Below the pieces are notes generated by a model. The model did no database searches, was not told the DNA's origin, and saw only the letters and a program-made list of their open reading frames with translations. Shown one piece after another: positions 7,065-13,459 of a DNA stretch of 13,459 nt (positions are counted from its first letter, which is position 1; every line of letters begins with the position of its first letter). Origin of the DNA: Desulfobacterales bacterium (GTDB taxonomy: Bacteria; Desulfobacterota; Desulfobacteria; Desulfobacterales; Desulfosalsimonadaceae); assembly GCA_007127175.1 (NCBI GenBank), contig SKZX01000252.1, positions 1 through 13,459 on the forward strand, in the 5' to 3' direction. The position numbers and the translations under genes were made by a program.

Positions 7065-8066
7065 ATGAAAACGCGCATCACCGAATTGTTCGGCATTCAA
7101 TACCCCATCCAGTGCGGCGGCATGCTCTGGATCGCAAAGCCCGAACTGGCCGCGGCCATCAGCAACACCGGCGCCATGGGCAATCTCACTTCCGGCAATT
7201 ACAATTCCGCCGATGAGCTTCGCGCGGCTGTCGACCGGACACGGGAACTCACGGACAAGCCGTTTATCGTCAACATCACCACCATGCCGTCCATCCGCCT
7301 GCCGGTGGAGCTGCTCCGGGACTTTTTCCGGGTCTGCTGCGAAAAACAGGTTGTTGCCATTGAAATCGCCGGGGCGCCGGTGGACACCTTCCTGGGAAAA
7401 GAATTCATTCCCATGGCCAAAGAGGCCGGGGTCAAGGTCCTCCACAAGGTCGGCACCGTCAAGCATGCCGTTCATGCCGAAAAAGTCGGCTACGACGCGG
7501 TCACCATCGCCGGGTTTGAAGAGGGCGGGTTTCCCCACAAGGACAATGTTTCCACGATGGTGCTGGTGCCCAAGGTCCGGGAAGCCGTAAGCATACCCCT
7601 TCTGGCCGCAGGCGGCATGGCCGACGGCCGGAGCCTGGCCGCGGCCCTGGCCCTGGGGGCCGACGGGGTCATGATGGCCACCCGCTTTCTGGCCACAAAG
7701 GAAAGCGGCGTGCACCCCAATATCTACAAGGTCCTTATGGAAAAAACCGAGGCCGACACCGCCCTGCAGCTTCAGACGCTGCTGGCGGGGTTCGGCCTCC
7801 AGGTGCGTGCCCTGAAAAACGAGATCATGGAGAAAATCGCTAAAATCGAATCCGAAGGCGGCGACCTTTCCGAGCTGCTGCCCCTGATCTCCGGGGAACG
7901 GGCCCGGAAGGTCTGGCAGGACGGCAATGCCGAAGAGGCCATGCTCACCATCGGCCAGTCCGTGGGCCGCATCAGCGACATTCCCACCGTGGCCGACCTG
8001 GTAGAACGGATGGTCCGGGAAGCTGAAGCCGCCCTGCGCAGCGGGGTCGCGGTTTTTGACGAATAA
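7065..8066 (+). CDS. Nitronate monooxygenase / 2-nitropropane dioxygenase-like flavoprotein
   Basis: The protein has 333 residues and is an FMN-binding TIM barrel of the nitronate monooxygenase/FabK superfamily. Visible landmarks are FGIQYPIQCGGM at the N-terminus (9-20), AAISNTGAMGNL (30-41), PFIVNITTMP (66-75), HKVGTVKHA (127-135), GFEEGGFPHKDN (150-161), the phosphate-binding LLAAGGMADGRSLAAALALGADGVMMATRFLAT (179-211) and a helical C-terminus. Such enzymes oxidise nitronates or act as NAD(P)H:flavin oxidoreductases or enoyl reductases. The usual catalytic His of the GGH/AGH motif is F156 here, with a His two residues later (H158), so the reaction cannot be assumed. AAAGGAG (7051-7057) is eight bases before ATG 7065 and decides the start over an upstream in-frame ATG at 7014. 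It is monocistronic, with a convergent neighbour. Confidence 0.88.
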   Translation: MKTRITELFGIQYPIQCGGMLWIAKPELAAAISNTGAMGNLTSGNYNSADELRAAVDRTRELTDKPFIVNITTMPSIRLPVELLRDFFRVCCEKQVVAIEIAGAPVDTFLGKEFIPMAKEAGVKVLHKVGTVKHAVHAEKVGYDAVTIAGFEEGGFPHKDNVSTMVLVPKVREAVSIPLLAAGGMADGRSLAAALALGADGVMMATRFLATKESGVHPNIYKVLMEKTEADTALQLQTLLAGFGLQVRALKNEIMEKIAKIESEGGDLSELLPLISGERARKVWQDGNAEEAMLTIGQSVGRISDIPTVADLVERMVREAEAALRSGVAVFDE

Positions 8067-8071
8067 TTGAG

Positions 8072-8109
8072 GAACCCGTAAAAGTCGTTTTCAGACGGCT
8101 TTTTAAAAA
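8072..8109. repeat. Partial copy of the 2162-2313 repeat
   Basis: GAACCCGTAAAAGTCG (8072-8087), then TCAGACG (8091-8097), CTTT and AAAAAG follow the same order as GAACCCGTA, AAGTCG, TCAGACG, CTTT and AAAAAAG at 2162-2200. The match fades after about 8109 and no right arm is found, so only the left end of the element is present. The rest is either deleted or too decayed to see. Confidence 0.6.
8080..8103. terminator. Hairpin between convergent genes, inside the repeat copy
   Basis: AAAAGTCGT (8080-8088) pairs with ACGGCTTTT (8095-8103), including one G-U pair, around a six-base loop, and the stem ends in Ts on either strand. It lies between the stop of the flavoprotein (8066) and the stop of the minus-strand gene (8148), so it is well placed to end transcription from both sides. 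Confidence 0.5.
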
Positions 8110-8147
8110 GGTCAATACTTGGACCCATCTCACTATTTGACAACCCC

Positions 8148-9476
8148 TTACCGCTTCCAGTGGCGGATGATCTCCTCATAGGGTTTGGTGATCGGCTGCG
8201 GACGGGGCCGGGGGGCCTTTGGAGAAACGTCCCCCGGGGTTCCGTAGAGCCATTCCTCCCTGCTCTTTTCAATATTCAGGACAGGTGAGTAAGCGGCCAT
8301 TTCCAGTGCGTCCATGAGTTCGTCCTGTTCTTTTGCCAGGTTGTCCATGGCCTGCTGAGGCGTCATTTCCCCCGTCATTGCCTTTGAAATATTTTTCCAC
8401 CACAGTTCGGCCATCATGGGGTAATGGGGCACATTGCGGCCACTGTCGGTGTATCTTTTCACGTCAGGGGAACGGTAGAACTCGATTAAGCCGCCGTAAT
8501 CCTCAATGTTTCTGGTCAGGTACCCGGAGAACACCGTGGATTTTCTCACGGGTGTGCCGCCGACCAGGAACTTTTTCAAATCAACGGTTTTCGATACGCT
8601 AAACTGGGCCCAGAGCCATGCGGCCGCCCGGCGTTTTCCTGTCGTGTTGTCAGGAATTGTCCAGCTGCCGCAGTCCTGGTAGCCGATCTCATCAAGGGAG
8701 GCAACCCCGATGTGATAATCGAGGTTGCCCCTGTGAATCTCCTTGATCCCGGAAAGGAGCTTCTTCAGGGGCTTTGATAAGCTGAAGTGGATTAAAATGA
8801 ACAGGATGGTCATGGCGGCAACCGCTGCAATGACGTTGTACAGGGCGGACCGTATTTGCAGGATCTGAACGGCCTCGACAATATCCTGGGTGTAGAGGCT
8901 CGAACAGATGACCCAGTCCCATGGCCAGAAATATTGCGCATACGTCATCTGGGGCTCGAAAATGACAGGGCTGTACTTGGACTGCCAGATATACCGGACA
9001 AATGTTTCGCCGTCCCGCTGAGCGTTGATGACCATTTCCCTGAACAACTCTACGCCATCGGGGTCCTGGACGGAAAGCATGTTCTGCCCTTCGAGCTCCG
9101 GCTTGGTGGGATGCATGACCATGTTGCCGTCGCCGTCCAGGATAAAGAAAAATTCGGACCTGTCGTAGCGCATTTCCCGGAGGTTTTTGATGACCTCTCG
9201 CTTTGCGTCCTGCCTTGTCGCAGGCATGGCGGGGTCTGGCGACCAGCCCTGCTTTCGGGCGGCTTTTTCATGGAAATCCATCATGGACACGGCGGAATTG
9301 ACGACCGCCCGGAGTTTTCCCTCTCGTTCTTCCATTTTCACCTTGGCCATGTAAGGAAGAATGAGCGCATAAATAATTATCGTGAAGACCAGGATGGTGA
9401 AAATACCTGAAAGGTTGATTTTCCAGCGGAGGGACATCCCCTGGATCTTTTTCATGAGGTTCCCCATGAACGCCAT
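8148..9476 (-). CDS. Chimera: sCache-HAMP sensor fused to C-terminal part of an ABC-transporter binding protein
   Basis: The 442-residue frame joins two unrelated parts. Residues 1-265 are a receptor front end: helix at 20-42, a periplasmic single-Cache domain (about 50-205, with FFFILDGDGNMVMHPTKPELEG and WPWDWVICSSLY), helix at 212-232, then HAMP ending LDEIG. Residues 266-442 (from YQDCGSWTIP) match the C-terminal portion of extracellular solute-binding proteins for sugar-type ABC importers (WLWAQFSVSKTV, GGLIEFYRSPDV, NVPHYPMMAELWW, AMDNLAKEQDELM, proline-rich tail). HAMP normally leads to a kinase or methyl-accepting output, and binding proteins normally have their own signal peptide; both are missing. 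The join at 8679-8684 is in frame and exact. Binding-protein residues would be placed in the cytoplasm, so function is doubtful. TAA directly precedes ATG 9476; ATG 9455, after GGGGAA, is an alternative start. Confidence 0.8.
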   Translation of the reverse strand: MAFMGNLMKKIQGMSLRWKINLSGIFTILVFTIIIYALILPYMAKVKMEEREGKLRAVVNSAVSMMDFHEKAARKQGWSPDPAMPATRQDAKREVIKNLREMRYDRSEFFFILDGDGNMVMHPTKPELEGQNMLSVQDPDGVELFREMVINAQRDGETFVRYIWQSKYSPVIFEPQMTYAQYFWPWDWVICSSLYTQDIVEAVQILQIRSALYNVIAAVAAMTILFILIHFSLSKPLKKLLSGIKEIHRGNLDYHIGVASLDEIGYQDCGSWTIPDNTTGKRRAAAWLWAQFSVSKTVDLKKFLVGGTPVRKSTVFSGYLTRNIEDYGGLIEFYRSPDVKRYTDSGRNVPHYPMMAELWWKNISKAMTGEMTPQQAMDNLAKEQDELMDALEMAAYSPVLNIEKSREEWLYGTPGDVSPKAPRPRPQPITKPYEEIIRHWKR

Positions 9477-10211
9477 TTAACCCCTTGTCACGTTTGAACA
9501 GCTTGACTGCCACAATGATAGAAAAGGGCTCACGCCCGGCGATCTGTTTGACCGTTTTAAAAAACACCGTTGCCTGGCGACAGGAAAAGACTTCAGGTAA
9601 TTGCTTATGGTTATGGTGAGGAATAGTTAATAAAATTGCTTCCCAAGTACTTTTTTTTCCGCATAAAAGTATAGAACTTCCTGATTTTTTTTTCAATGGA
9701 AAATACTCTCCTGATCCGGAAGCACACAATTCACTTCCCCATTCCCAGGCTGCGAACACGGCCCTGGGGGCCGGCGTAAGAAGCCGGTCGCCACCCTATT
9801 TGAAAATCCCCCCGGAAATGGTCATATTTGATTGATATGGCAATAAATAATTTCACACAAACAAGTTGACATTACCCTTGAACCCCGGTAATTTTTTATA
9901 AATAGACTCCTGTTAATGCGTTGTACAGTTTTACATGCCAATGCAAAAATGGACCAGAAATGGCCCTAAGCCGGCCTTTCCAGTTTTGCGCCGGCATCTG
10001 GATTGACTGTTTCACTTCACTGCCCCAATGGCGTTACGGGCCGCCGTTTCGCTTCTTTTCGCTCCATTTGACGCCCGCGTTTTATCCTGTTTTTTGTGTT
10101 ACCCGCCAACCCCTTTTAAAATACGGGTCGGTTGGCTCCAATTCATGGATGGGGCGCATTGTTTCAACTCATGTCGATGCACCGGAGGAATCGCGAGTCA
10201 AGGAGGTCCCC
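9477..10211. other. Long divergent gap with no recognisable gene
   Basis: In 735 bases I find no frame with codon use or motifs of a real protein. The left part (9640-9700) is AT-rich with runs of T. TTGACA at 9866-9871 is a perfect -35 element, but the base pairs 17 positions later (TAATTT) make a poor -10. TTGTGT (10094-10099) and TAAAAT (10117-10122) with a 17-base spacer form a modest promoter candidate for the gene at 10212, giving a leader of about 80 bases. A short GC hairpin CCGGCgtaagaaGCCGG is present near 9773-9789. Confidence 0.4.
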
Positions 10212-11312
10212 ATGTGCAAGCCTGTTTTTTCCTTGTGTGCCGGGTTTTTTGTTTTGATCGTCCTGCCGCTGCTTTTTCCCATTCCCGCCGACGCCGATAA
10301 CCGTGCGCGGACAAGCATGAAGCACACACCGCCAGCCTATTATGTTTCCGGCCATCGTATTCAGTTGGATGTGACCGTCGATGACCCGAGCGGCATTGAA
10401 CTGGTGCGGTGTTATTTCAAATCGGCAGGAGAAGCGAATTTCGTGTTTGTACCGATGGTCCAAACCCGGAAAAGCCAATACGCCGCTGTGCTCCCGGCTC
10501 CGCATGCGGCAACGCTGCAGGTCGAGTATTTGTTTCTGTCCGTGAACGGGGCCAATGTGATTGTCAAATCCCAGTCTTTTTTCATGCATCAGGAAAGCAG
10601 GGACAGGATTCCGTCTTGGCAGGCCGGTTTTGGCGAGGATGAGATTGTGGTCAGCATGGAACTTGACCGGGTGCCGACCGAACTTCCCGGTTTCAGCGAC
10701 AATATCCGGATGGACATGGTGGAGTCCGGCCTCAGGTTCGGGGTTGTTGCCGGCGGCCTGTATCATGTTACCGGTGGGACCGGCGCCGCGGTGAGCGGGA
10801 CGGCTGCGGGCGCCACGTCCGCGGGAACGGTGACGGCAGGATCAACCGGCATCGGCACAACGACCCTGTTTGCTGCCAGTGCCGGGGCTGCCGCCGGCGG
10901 TGTCGCGCTGGCAGCAGTCATAAGCAGCGATTCCGGCAGCGGGGGCAGCAGCGGCGCCAAGGTGTCAGAACATTATGTCGCAAGCGGCCCCGTGACCAGC
11001 ACGGGCAGCCCTCAGCAGCGGAGCACCTTCCAGACTGGTGAAGGCGTACTGGCCTACAACGTTGTCAGGAACGTGAAGGAAAACGACACATCCTATACGT
11101 TATGGCAATCACCGGATGGCTCAACCGTGCGCAAGGACAACCCCCCCGCAACCCAGGGCGGGTCCATGAGCTTTTCAAGCTTCCTCGAGCCGGTATACAC
11201 CGATACGGAAGGAGGCTGGTCCGTAAGCTTTTTCTATAACGACAGGAAAATGTACACGGACACATTCAATGTTATTTCGGGCAGCGGGATAACCCTTTTC
11301 TGGACTTACTGA
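10212..11312 (+). CDS. Secreted protein with Gly/Ala/Thr-rich hydrophobic segment
   Basis: The protein has 366 residues. Residues 1-28 are a signal peptide (hydrophobic core 10-24, likely cut after ADA28). Residues about 38-126 look like an Ig-type beta domain (YYVSGHRIQLDVTVDDPSGIELVRCYF, then FVPMVQTRKSQYAAVLPAP and VEYLFLSVNG). Residues 180-248 are dominated by G, A, S and T, and include a hydrophobic stretch TTTLFAASAGAAAGGVALAAVI (217-237) followed by a Ser/Gly linker. Residues about 278-358 form a second beta-rich domain with many aromatics (GGWSVSFFYNDRKMYTDTF). Similar Gly/Ala stretches occur in exported Desulfobacterota proteins, sometimes with FecR domains, but no FecR domain is visible here. 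AGGAGG (10201-10206) fixes the start. It is followed after 69 bases by the NHL lipoprotein, suggesting one envelope-directed operon. Function unknown. Confidence 0.8.
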   Translation: MCKPVFSLCAGFFVLIVLPLLFPIPADADNRARTSMKHTPPAYYVSGHRIQLDVTVDDPSGIELVRCYFKSAGEANFVFVPMVQTRKSQYAAVLPAPHAATLQVEYLFLSVNGANVIVKSQSFFMHQESRDRIPSWQAGFGEDEIVVSMELDRVPTELPGFSDNIRMDMVESGLRFGVVAGGLYHVTGGTGAAVSGTAAGATSAGTVTAGSTGIGTTTLFAASAGAAAGGVALAAVISSDSGSGGSSGAKVSEHYVASGPVTSTGSPQQRSTFQTGEGVLAYNVVRNVKENDTSYTLWQSPDGSTVRKDNPPATQGGSMSFSSFLEPVYTDTEGGWSVSFFYNDRKMYTDTFNVISGSGITLFWTY

Positions 11313-11381
11313 TATAGCGTGGCTCAGGCGGCGGTCGCGCTGCGCGTGCCGCACAGCAGAAACCGGACAAAGGCGGGATAT

Positions 11382-12677
11382 ATGATGAAGACCAGAATGT
11401 GTATATTCGCATCCGTTGTTTTGCTTTTTCTCTTCAGTATGCCGGGCTGTGAAGGGGATGCTTCGAAAGCGTCCGAAGACCGCTTTGGTCCGGTTGAGTC
11501 CGCGGCTTTAATGCTGGGGGTCCAGTGGCCGGGGGAGGCCGGGGAAGAAGGCGGTCCGGACATGGCCGCCTCCCAGGTGGATATGCAAAGCGAGTGTGTC
11601 AGCCGGGGCGTGAAAACGGTACAGGTCGATGTAGAAAGCGACTTCGGGGCTACCCTGGCCTCGGCTACGTTTGATTGCGCCGTCGGGCAAGGAGCCCTGA
11701 CCGGGATTGAACCGCAACCGGGCTGCACGGTCAAGGTGTCCGGCTTGAACAACGCCGGCATCGCGATATATGAGGGGCGGAAGACAGGGGTGACCCTGCT
11801 TGCGGGCATGAACAATATAGGGACCATTCAACTGTACCCGCTTGGTGTCCTGCCGCCCGGCGATGAAAATATAACCGCCGAACGCTTCGGCGGCGCCGGG
11901 GACGGGGACGGCATGTTCAGGAGCCCCAAGGGGATTGCCATTGACCAGGAAGGCATGGTCTATGTATCGGACACGACCAAAAACCAGATTCAAAAATTCA
12001 CCGCCAACGGCGTTTTTGTCAAAAAATGGGACTTAAGCAATTCCTGGGGGATGGTGGTCCACAACGAGCGGCTCTATGCCGTTTCCGCCCCGGACCGGGT
12101 CGTGGTGTTCGACTTGGAAGGGACCTTGATAAACGAGTGGGAGGTTCCTGATTTTGGCAGCAGGGCGGTGATCGACATCGATGCGGATAATGACGGCATT
12201 CTTTACGTGCTGGACAATACCGACCGGGCTGTAAAAAAATTCAGCGCTCTGGGGGCCTATCTGGGCTCGTTTCAAGTGGATACCATCGACGACTGGGAAT
12301 GGGGGCCCGTTGGCATTGCTGTTGCGGGCGGGCAGGTTTTCGTAACCGATGCCGCCAACCACAAGGTCAACGTTTGGGGCACGGGTGGCACATACCTGCG
12401 GAGCTGGGGCCAGGAAGGGGCACAAAACGGCGAATTTCACGTGCCTACAGGGATCGTGGCGGCAAATAATGGAACATCGATTATTGTGGGGGATATCAAC
12501 CTGCCGCCGACGGGCGCACGGCTCCAGCGTTTCACCTTGACCGGGCAGCACCAGGCCACATCCCGGCCGGACAATGGCAATTTCTATCCCGTTGCCCTGG
12601 CTGTCAGCCCGGGGGGTGAAAAGATATACATCGTTTACTCCGGCACTTATGAAATACGAATTATCGACGTGTTTTAA
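11382..12677 (+). CDS. NHL-repeat beta-propeller lipoprotein
   Basis: The protein has 431 residues from ATG 11382. Residues 1-23 are a signal with lipobox-like MPGC (C23); proline at -2 is unusual, so lipidation is likely but not certain. Residues about 35-155 form a small beta domain with cysteines at 72, 99 and 115. From about 165 to the end, NHL-type blades repeat: FGGAGDGDGMFRSPKGIAIDQEGMVYVSDTTKNQIQKF (169-206), then LYAVSAPDRVVVFD, ILYVLDNTDRAVKKF (273-287), VGIAVAGGQVFVTDAANHKVNVW (310-332), WGQEGAQNGEFHVPTGIVA and YPVALAVSPGGEKIYIVYS (402-420). Such propellers usually bind proteins or polymers at the cell surface. GGGA just before the start supports 11382 over an upstream GTG at 11319. 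It lies 69 bases after the secreted-protein gene and is probably co-transcribed. Confidence 0.85.
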   Translation: MMKTRMCIFASVVLLFLFSMPGCEGDASKASEDRFGPVESAALMLGVQWPGEAGEEGGPDMAASQVDMQSECVSRGVKTVQVDVESDFGATLASATFDCAVGQGALTGIEPQPGCTVKVSGLNNAGIAIYEGRKTGVTLLAGMNNIGTIQLYPLGVLPPGDENITAERFGGAGDGDGMFRSPKGIAIDQEGMVYVSDTTKNQIQKFTANGVFVKKWDLSNSWGMVVHNERLYAVSAPDRVVVFDLEGTLINEWEVPDFGSRAVIDIDADNDGILYVLDNTDRAVKKFSALGAYLGSFQVDTIDDWEWGPVGIAVAGGQVFVTDAANHKVNVWGTGGTYLRSWGQEGAQNGEFHVPTGIVAANNGTSIIVGDINLPPTGARLQRFTLTGQHQATSRPDNGNFYPVALAVSPGGEKIYIVYSGTYEIRIIDVF

Positions 12678-13118
12678 ACCTGTCGGGGCTATGCGCCGCC
12701 GGGAAAAGCAATAACGCCTGCCATACCCCGTGCCTGTTATAAACATCGAATGCGTTCACGGCTTTTCCGCGTATATACATTCATGCAGTCTTCGCCCCTC
12801 CCCCCCATAAGCGCATTGCCAGACAGAATCAAACCGTAATAGTCCCTTATATGCCCTGGCAATTCTCTGACGATTCACCGGTTTTATTTGAATTGGGAAA
12901 ATGTCGACCAGACAAGCACCCATAAAAAAAACAAACCCGTTTATTGGCGTTTGATTGAAAAGTGGCGTTTATTTCAATGGAGATGCCGGCCGCCTGCATT
13001 TTTAAACACGCTGGCGTGGCATGTGAATACAGCCGGTGGCTTTCTGCCACCGGCTATATTGTATATTTCCTCCGGACATTACGGGTGCAAGCTGTGAAAG
13101 GTCACTGAATTTCTTTAT
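12678..13118. other. Intergenic region without recognisable gene
   Basis: This stretch runs from the end of the NHL lipoprotein to the control region of the AAA ATPase. It holds a pyrimidine run (about 12788-12807), an A-rich stretch near 12924, two GGCGTTT copies (12945 and 12964 region) and the perfect hairpin at 13031-13055. I find no supported coding frame, tRNA or riboswitch. Confidence 0.4.
13031..13055. terminator. Perfect 10-bp GC-rich hairpin
   Basis: AGCCGGTGGC (13031-13040) pairs perfectly with GCCACCGGCT (13046-13055) around the loop TTTCT. It is followed by ATATTGTATATTT, which is AT-rich but not a clean T run. It lies 353 bases past the NHL gene and 166 bases before the AAA gene, so it could insulate the two units. 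Confidence 0.5.
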
Positions 13119-13176
13119 AAAATGTGAAGATTTTCACGTTTTACCAATATAAAAATGGAATATATTGCATTTTTAT
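13119..13176. promoter_or_regulatory. Two dyads upstream of the AAA ATPase promoter
   Basis: AAAATGTGAA (13119-13128) and TTCACGTTTT (13133-13142) form a dyad with 9 of 10 matching positions around GATT. ATAAAAATG (13149-13157) and CATTTTTAT (13168-13176) form a second, perfect 9-base dyad around a 10-base spacer. Both lie just before the promoter at 13187 and fit operator sites, though the regulator is unknown. Confidence 0.4.
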
Positions 13177-13186
13177 CAATAAAAAA

Positions 13187-13215
13187 TTGACTTCCTGTTC
13201 TTCAGACATTATATA
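13187..13215 (+). promoter_or_regulatory. Sigma70-type promoter for the AAA ATPase gene
   Basis: TTGACT (13187-13192, 5 of 6 consensus) and TATATA (13210-13215) are separated by exactly 17 bases in an AT-rich stretch. Transcription would be expected to begin at about 13221-13223, on or beside the ATG at 13222, implying a nearly or fully leaderless message. Confidence 0.55.
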
Positions 13216-13221
13216 AAGTAT

Positions 13222-13459
13222 ATGAAACGAGATGCTTACATACAATTGCAGGCCTGGAAATCCGACCCCCGGAAAAAGCCCTTGTTGCTTCGAGGCGCCC
13301 GGCAGACCGGTAAAACCCATTTATTGAAGGCATTCGGGAACGCGGAATACGAGTCGCTTGCGTATTTCAATTTTGAAGAAGACCCCGGCCTGAAGGACTT
13401 TTTCAGCCAAAGGGTCCGGCCGGCAGAAATCATGGAAAACCTCTCTCTTTATGCCGGCC
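13222..13459 (+). CDS. AAA ATPase of the DUF4143 (AAA_14) type, N-terminal part
   Basis: The gene runs off the window after 79 codons. The N-terminus MKRDAYIQLQAWKSDPRKKPLLLRGARQTGKTHLLKAFG is the hallmark of AAA_14/DUF4143 ATPases: a short helix, a basic KKPLLLRGARQ strand and a Walker A (GARQTGKT, about residues 27-34). It is followed by YFNFEEDPGLKDFFSQ, matching the usual 'F.NFE.dp.l...F' segment. These predicted P-loop ATPases, usually about 400 residues with a nuclease-like fold after the ATPase, are common in accessory regions and are poorly understood. No Shine-Dalgarno sequence precedes the ATG; an in-frame stop lies at 13180-13182, and the conserved N-terminus fixes the start. It has its own AT-rich promoter and does not belong to the upstream operon. 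Confidence 0.85.
   Translation, partial: MKRDAYIQLQAWKSDPRKKPLLLRGARQTGKTHLLKAFGNAEYESLAYFNFEEDPGLKDFFSQRVRPAEIMENLSLYAG

Noticed and set aside
9268..9759. 163-codon minus-strand frame upstream of the chimera
   Set aside because: A short piece (REPFSIIVAVKLFKRDKG) faintly resembles a GGDEF-domain start, but the match is too short, the rest has no domain, and the second half overlaps the Cache gene in another frame.
9921..10211. Extended start for the secreted protein
   Set aside because: A strong AGGAGG and a clean signal peptide set the start at 10212; the extension would bury the signal peptide.
12033..12746. 237-codon minus-strand frame
   Set aside because: It is antisense to the NHL propeller repeats, which are clear on the plus strand.
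12678..12780. Riboswitch-like GC-rich segment after the NHL gene
   Set aside because: The short GCCGCCGGG and AAAGCAA pieces do not build a complete cyclic-di-GMP or other aptamer, and no gene follows closely.
1..13459. CRISPR arrays, tRNA or rRNA genes, insertion sequences
   Set aside because: No regularly spaced direct repeats, cloverleaf-like segments, rRNA stretches or transposase frames were found.

Overview
The window looks like a chromosomal segment from a Gram-negative, anaerobe-type bacterium, most likely a Desulfobacterota (Desulfosarcina/Desulfococcus-like) member. This rests on the mid-50s GC by eye, the lipoprotein and signal-peptide genes, strong purine-rich ribosome binding sites, the mix of families (WHG-type TetR, alkylsulfatase-like lipoprotein, flavin oxidoreductase, Cache sensor, NHL propeller), and a long imperfect palindromic repeat of a kind I associate with that group. 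The taxonomic call is inference; there is no rRNA or marker gene here.

Layout. 1-113 is the zinc-ribbon tail of a gene that begins outside the window. 222-464 (-) is a small two-helix membrane protein, separated by a strong hairpin from 580-2010 (-), an unrecognised exported protein with a large extracytoplasmic domain and four C-terminal helices. A long imperfect palindrome (about 2162-2313) lies in the divergent gap before a TetR regulator (2378-3048) that is broken by a frameshift. The regulator is followed by an alkylsulfatase-like metallo-beta-lactamase-fold lipoprotein (3103-4959), whose metal site looks mostly lost, and an epoxide-hydrolase-like alpha/beta hydrolase (4980-5882). These three read in one direction with short spacings and look like one operon, with a dyad operator candidate just before the regulator.

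A convergent gene, 5989-6684 (-), encodes an anchored protein of unknown function. Divergent from it is a nitronate monooxygenase-like flavoprotein (7065-8066). Converging on that is 8148-9476 (-), a chimera: an N-terminal sCache-HAMP sensor joined in frame, exactly at the HAMP DEIG motif, to the C-terminal part of a periplasmic sugar-type ABC-transporter binding protein. After a 735-base gap without a recognisable gene come two genes for exported proteins: a secreted protein with a Gly/Ala/Thr-rich hydrophobic stretch (10212-11312) and an NHL-propeller lipoprotein (11382-12677). The last gap ends in an AT-rich control region with two dyads and a near-consensus promoter for a DUF4143-type AAA ATPase (13222-end).

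How the genes may work together. The TetR/lipoprotein/hydrolase set resembles a substrate-inducible hydrolytic module at the cell envelope, but with both its repressor and its metallo-domain apparently damaged or altered. The sensor/binding-protein chimera is a second sign of gene decay or rearrangement. The 10212/11382 pair probably acts at the cell surface. I saw no convincing large new defence or biosynthetic system; the most unusual items are the chimeric gene, the metal-site-altered sulfatase relative and the palindromic repeat family.
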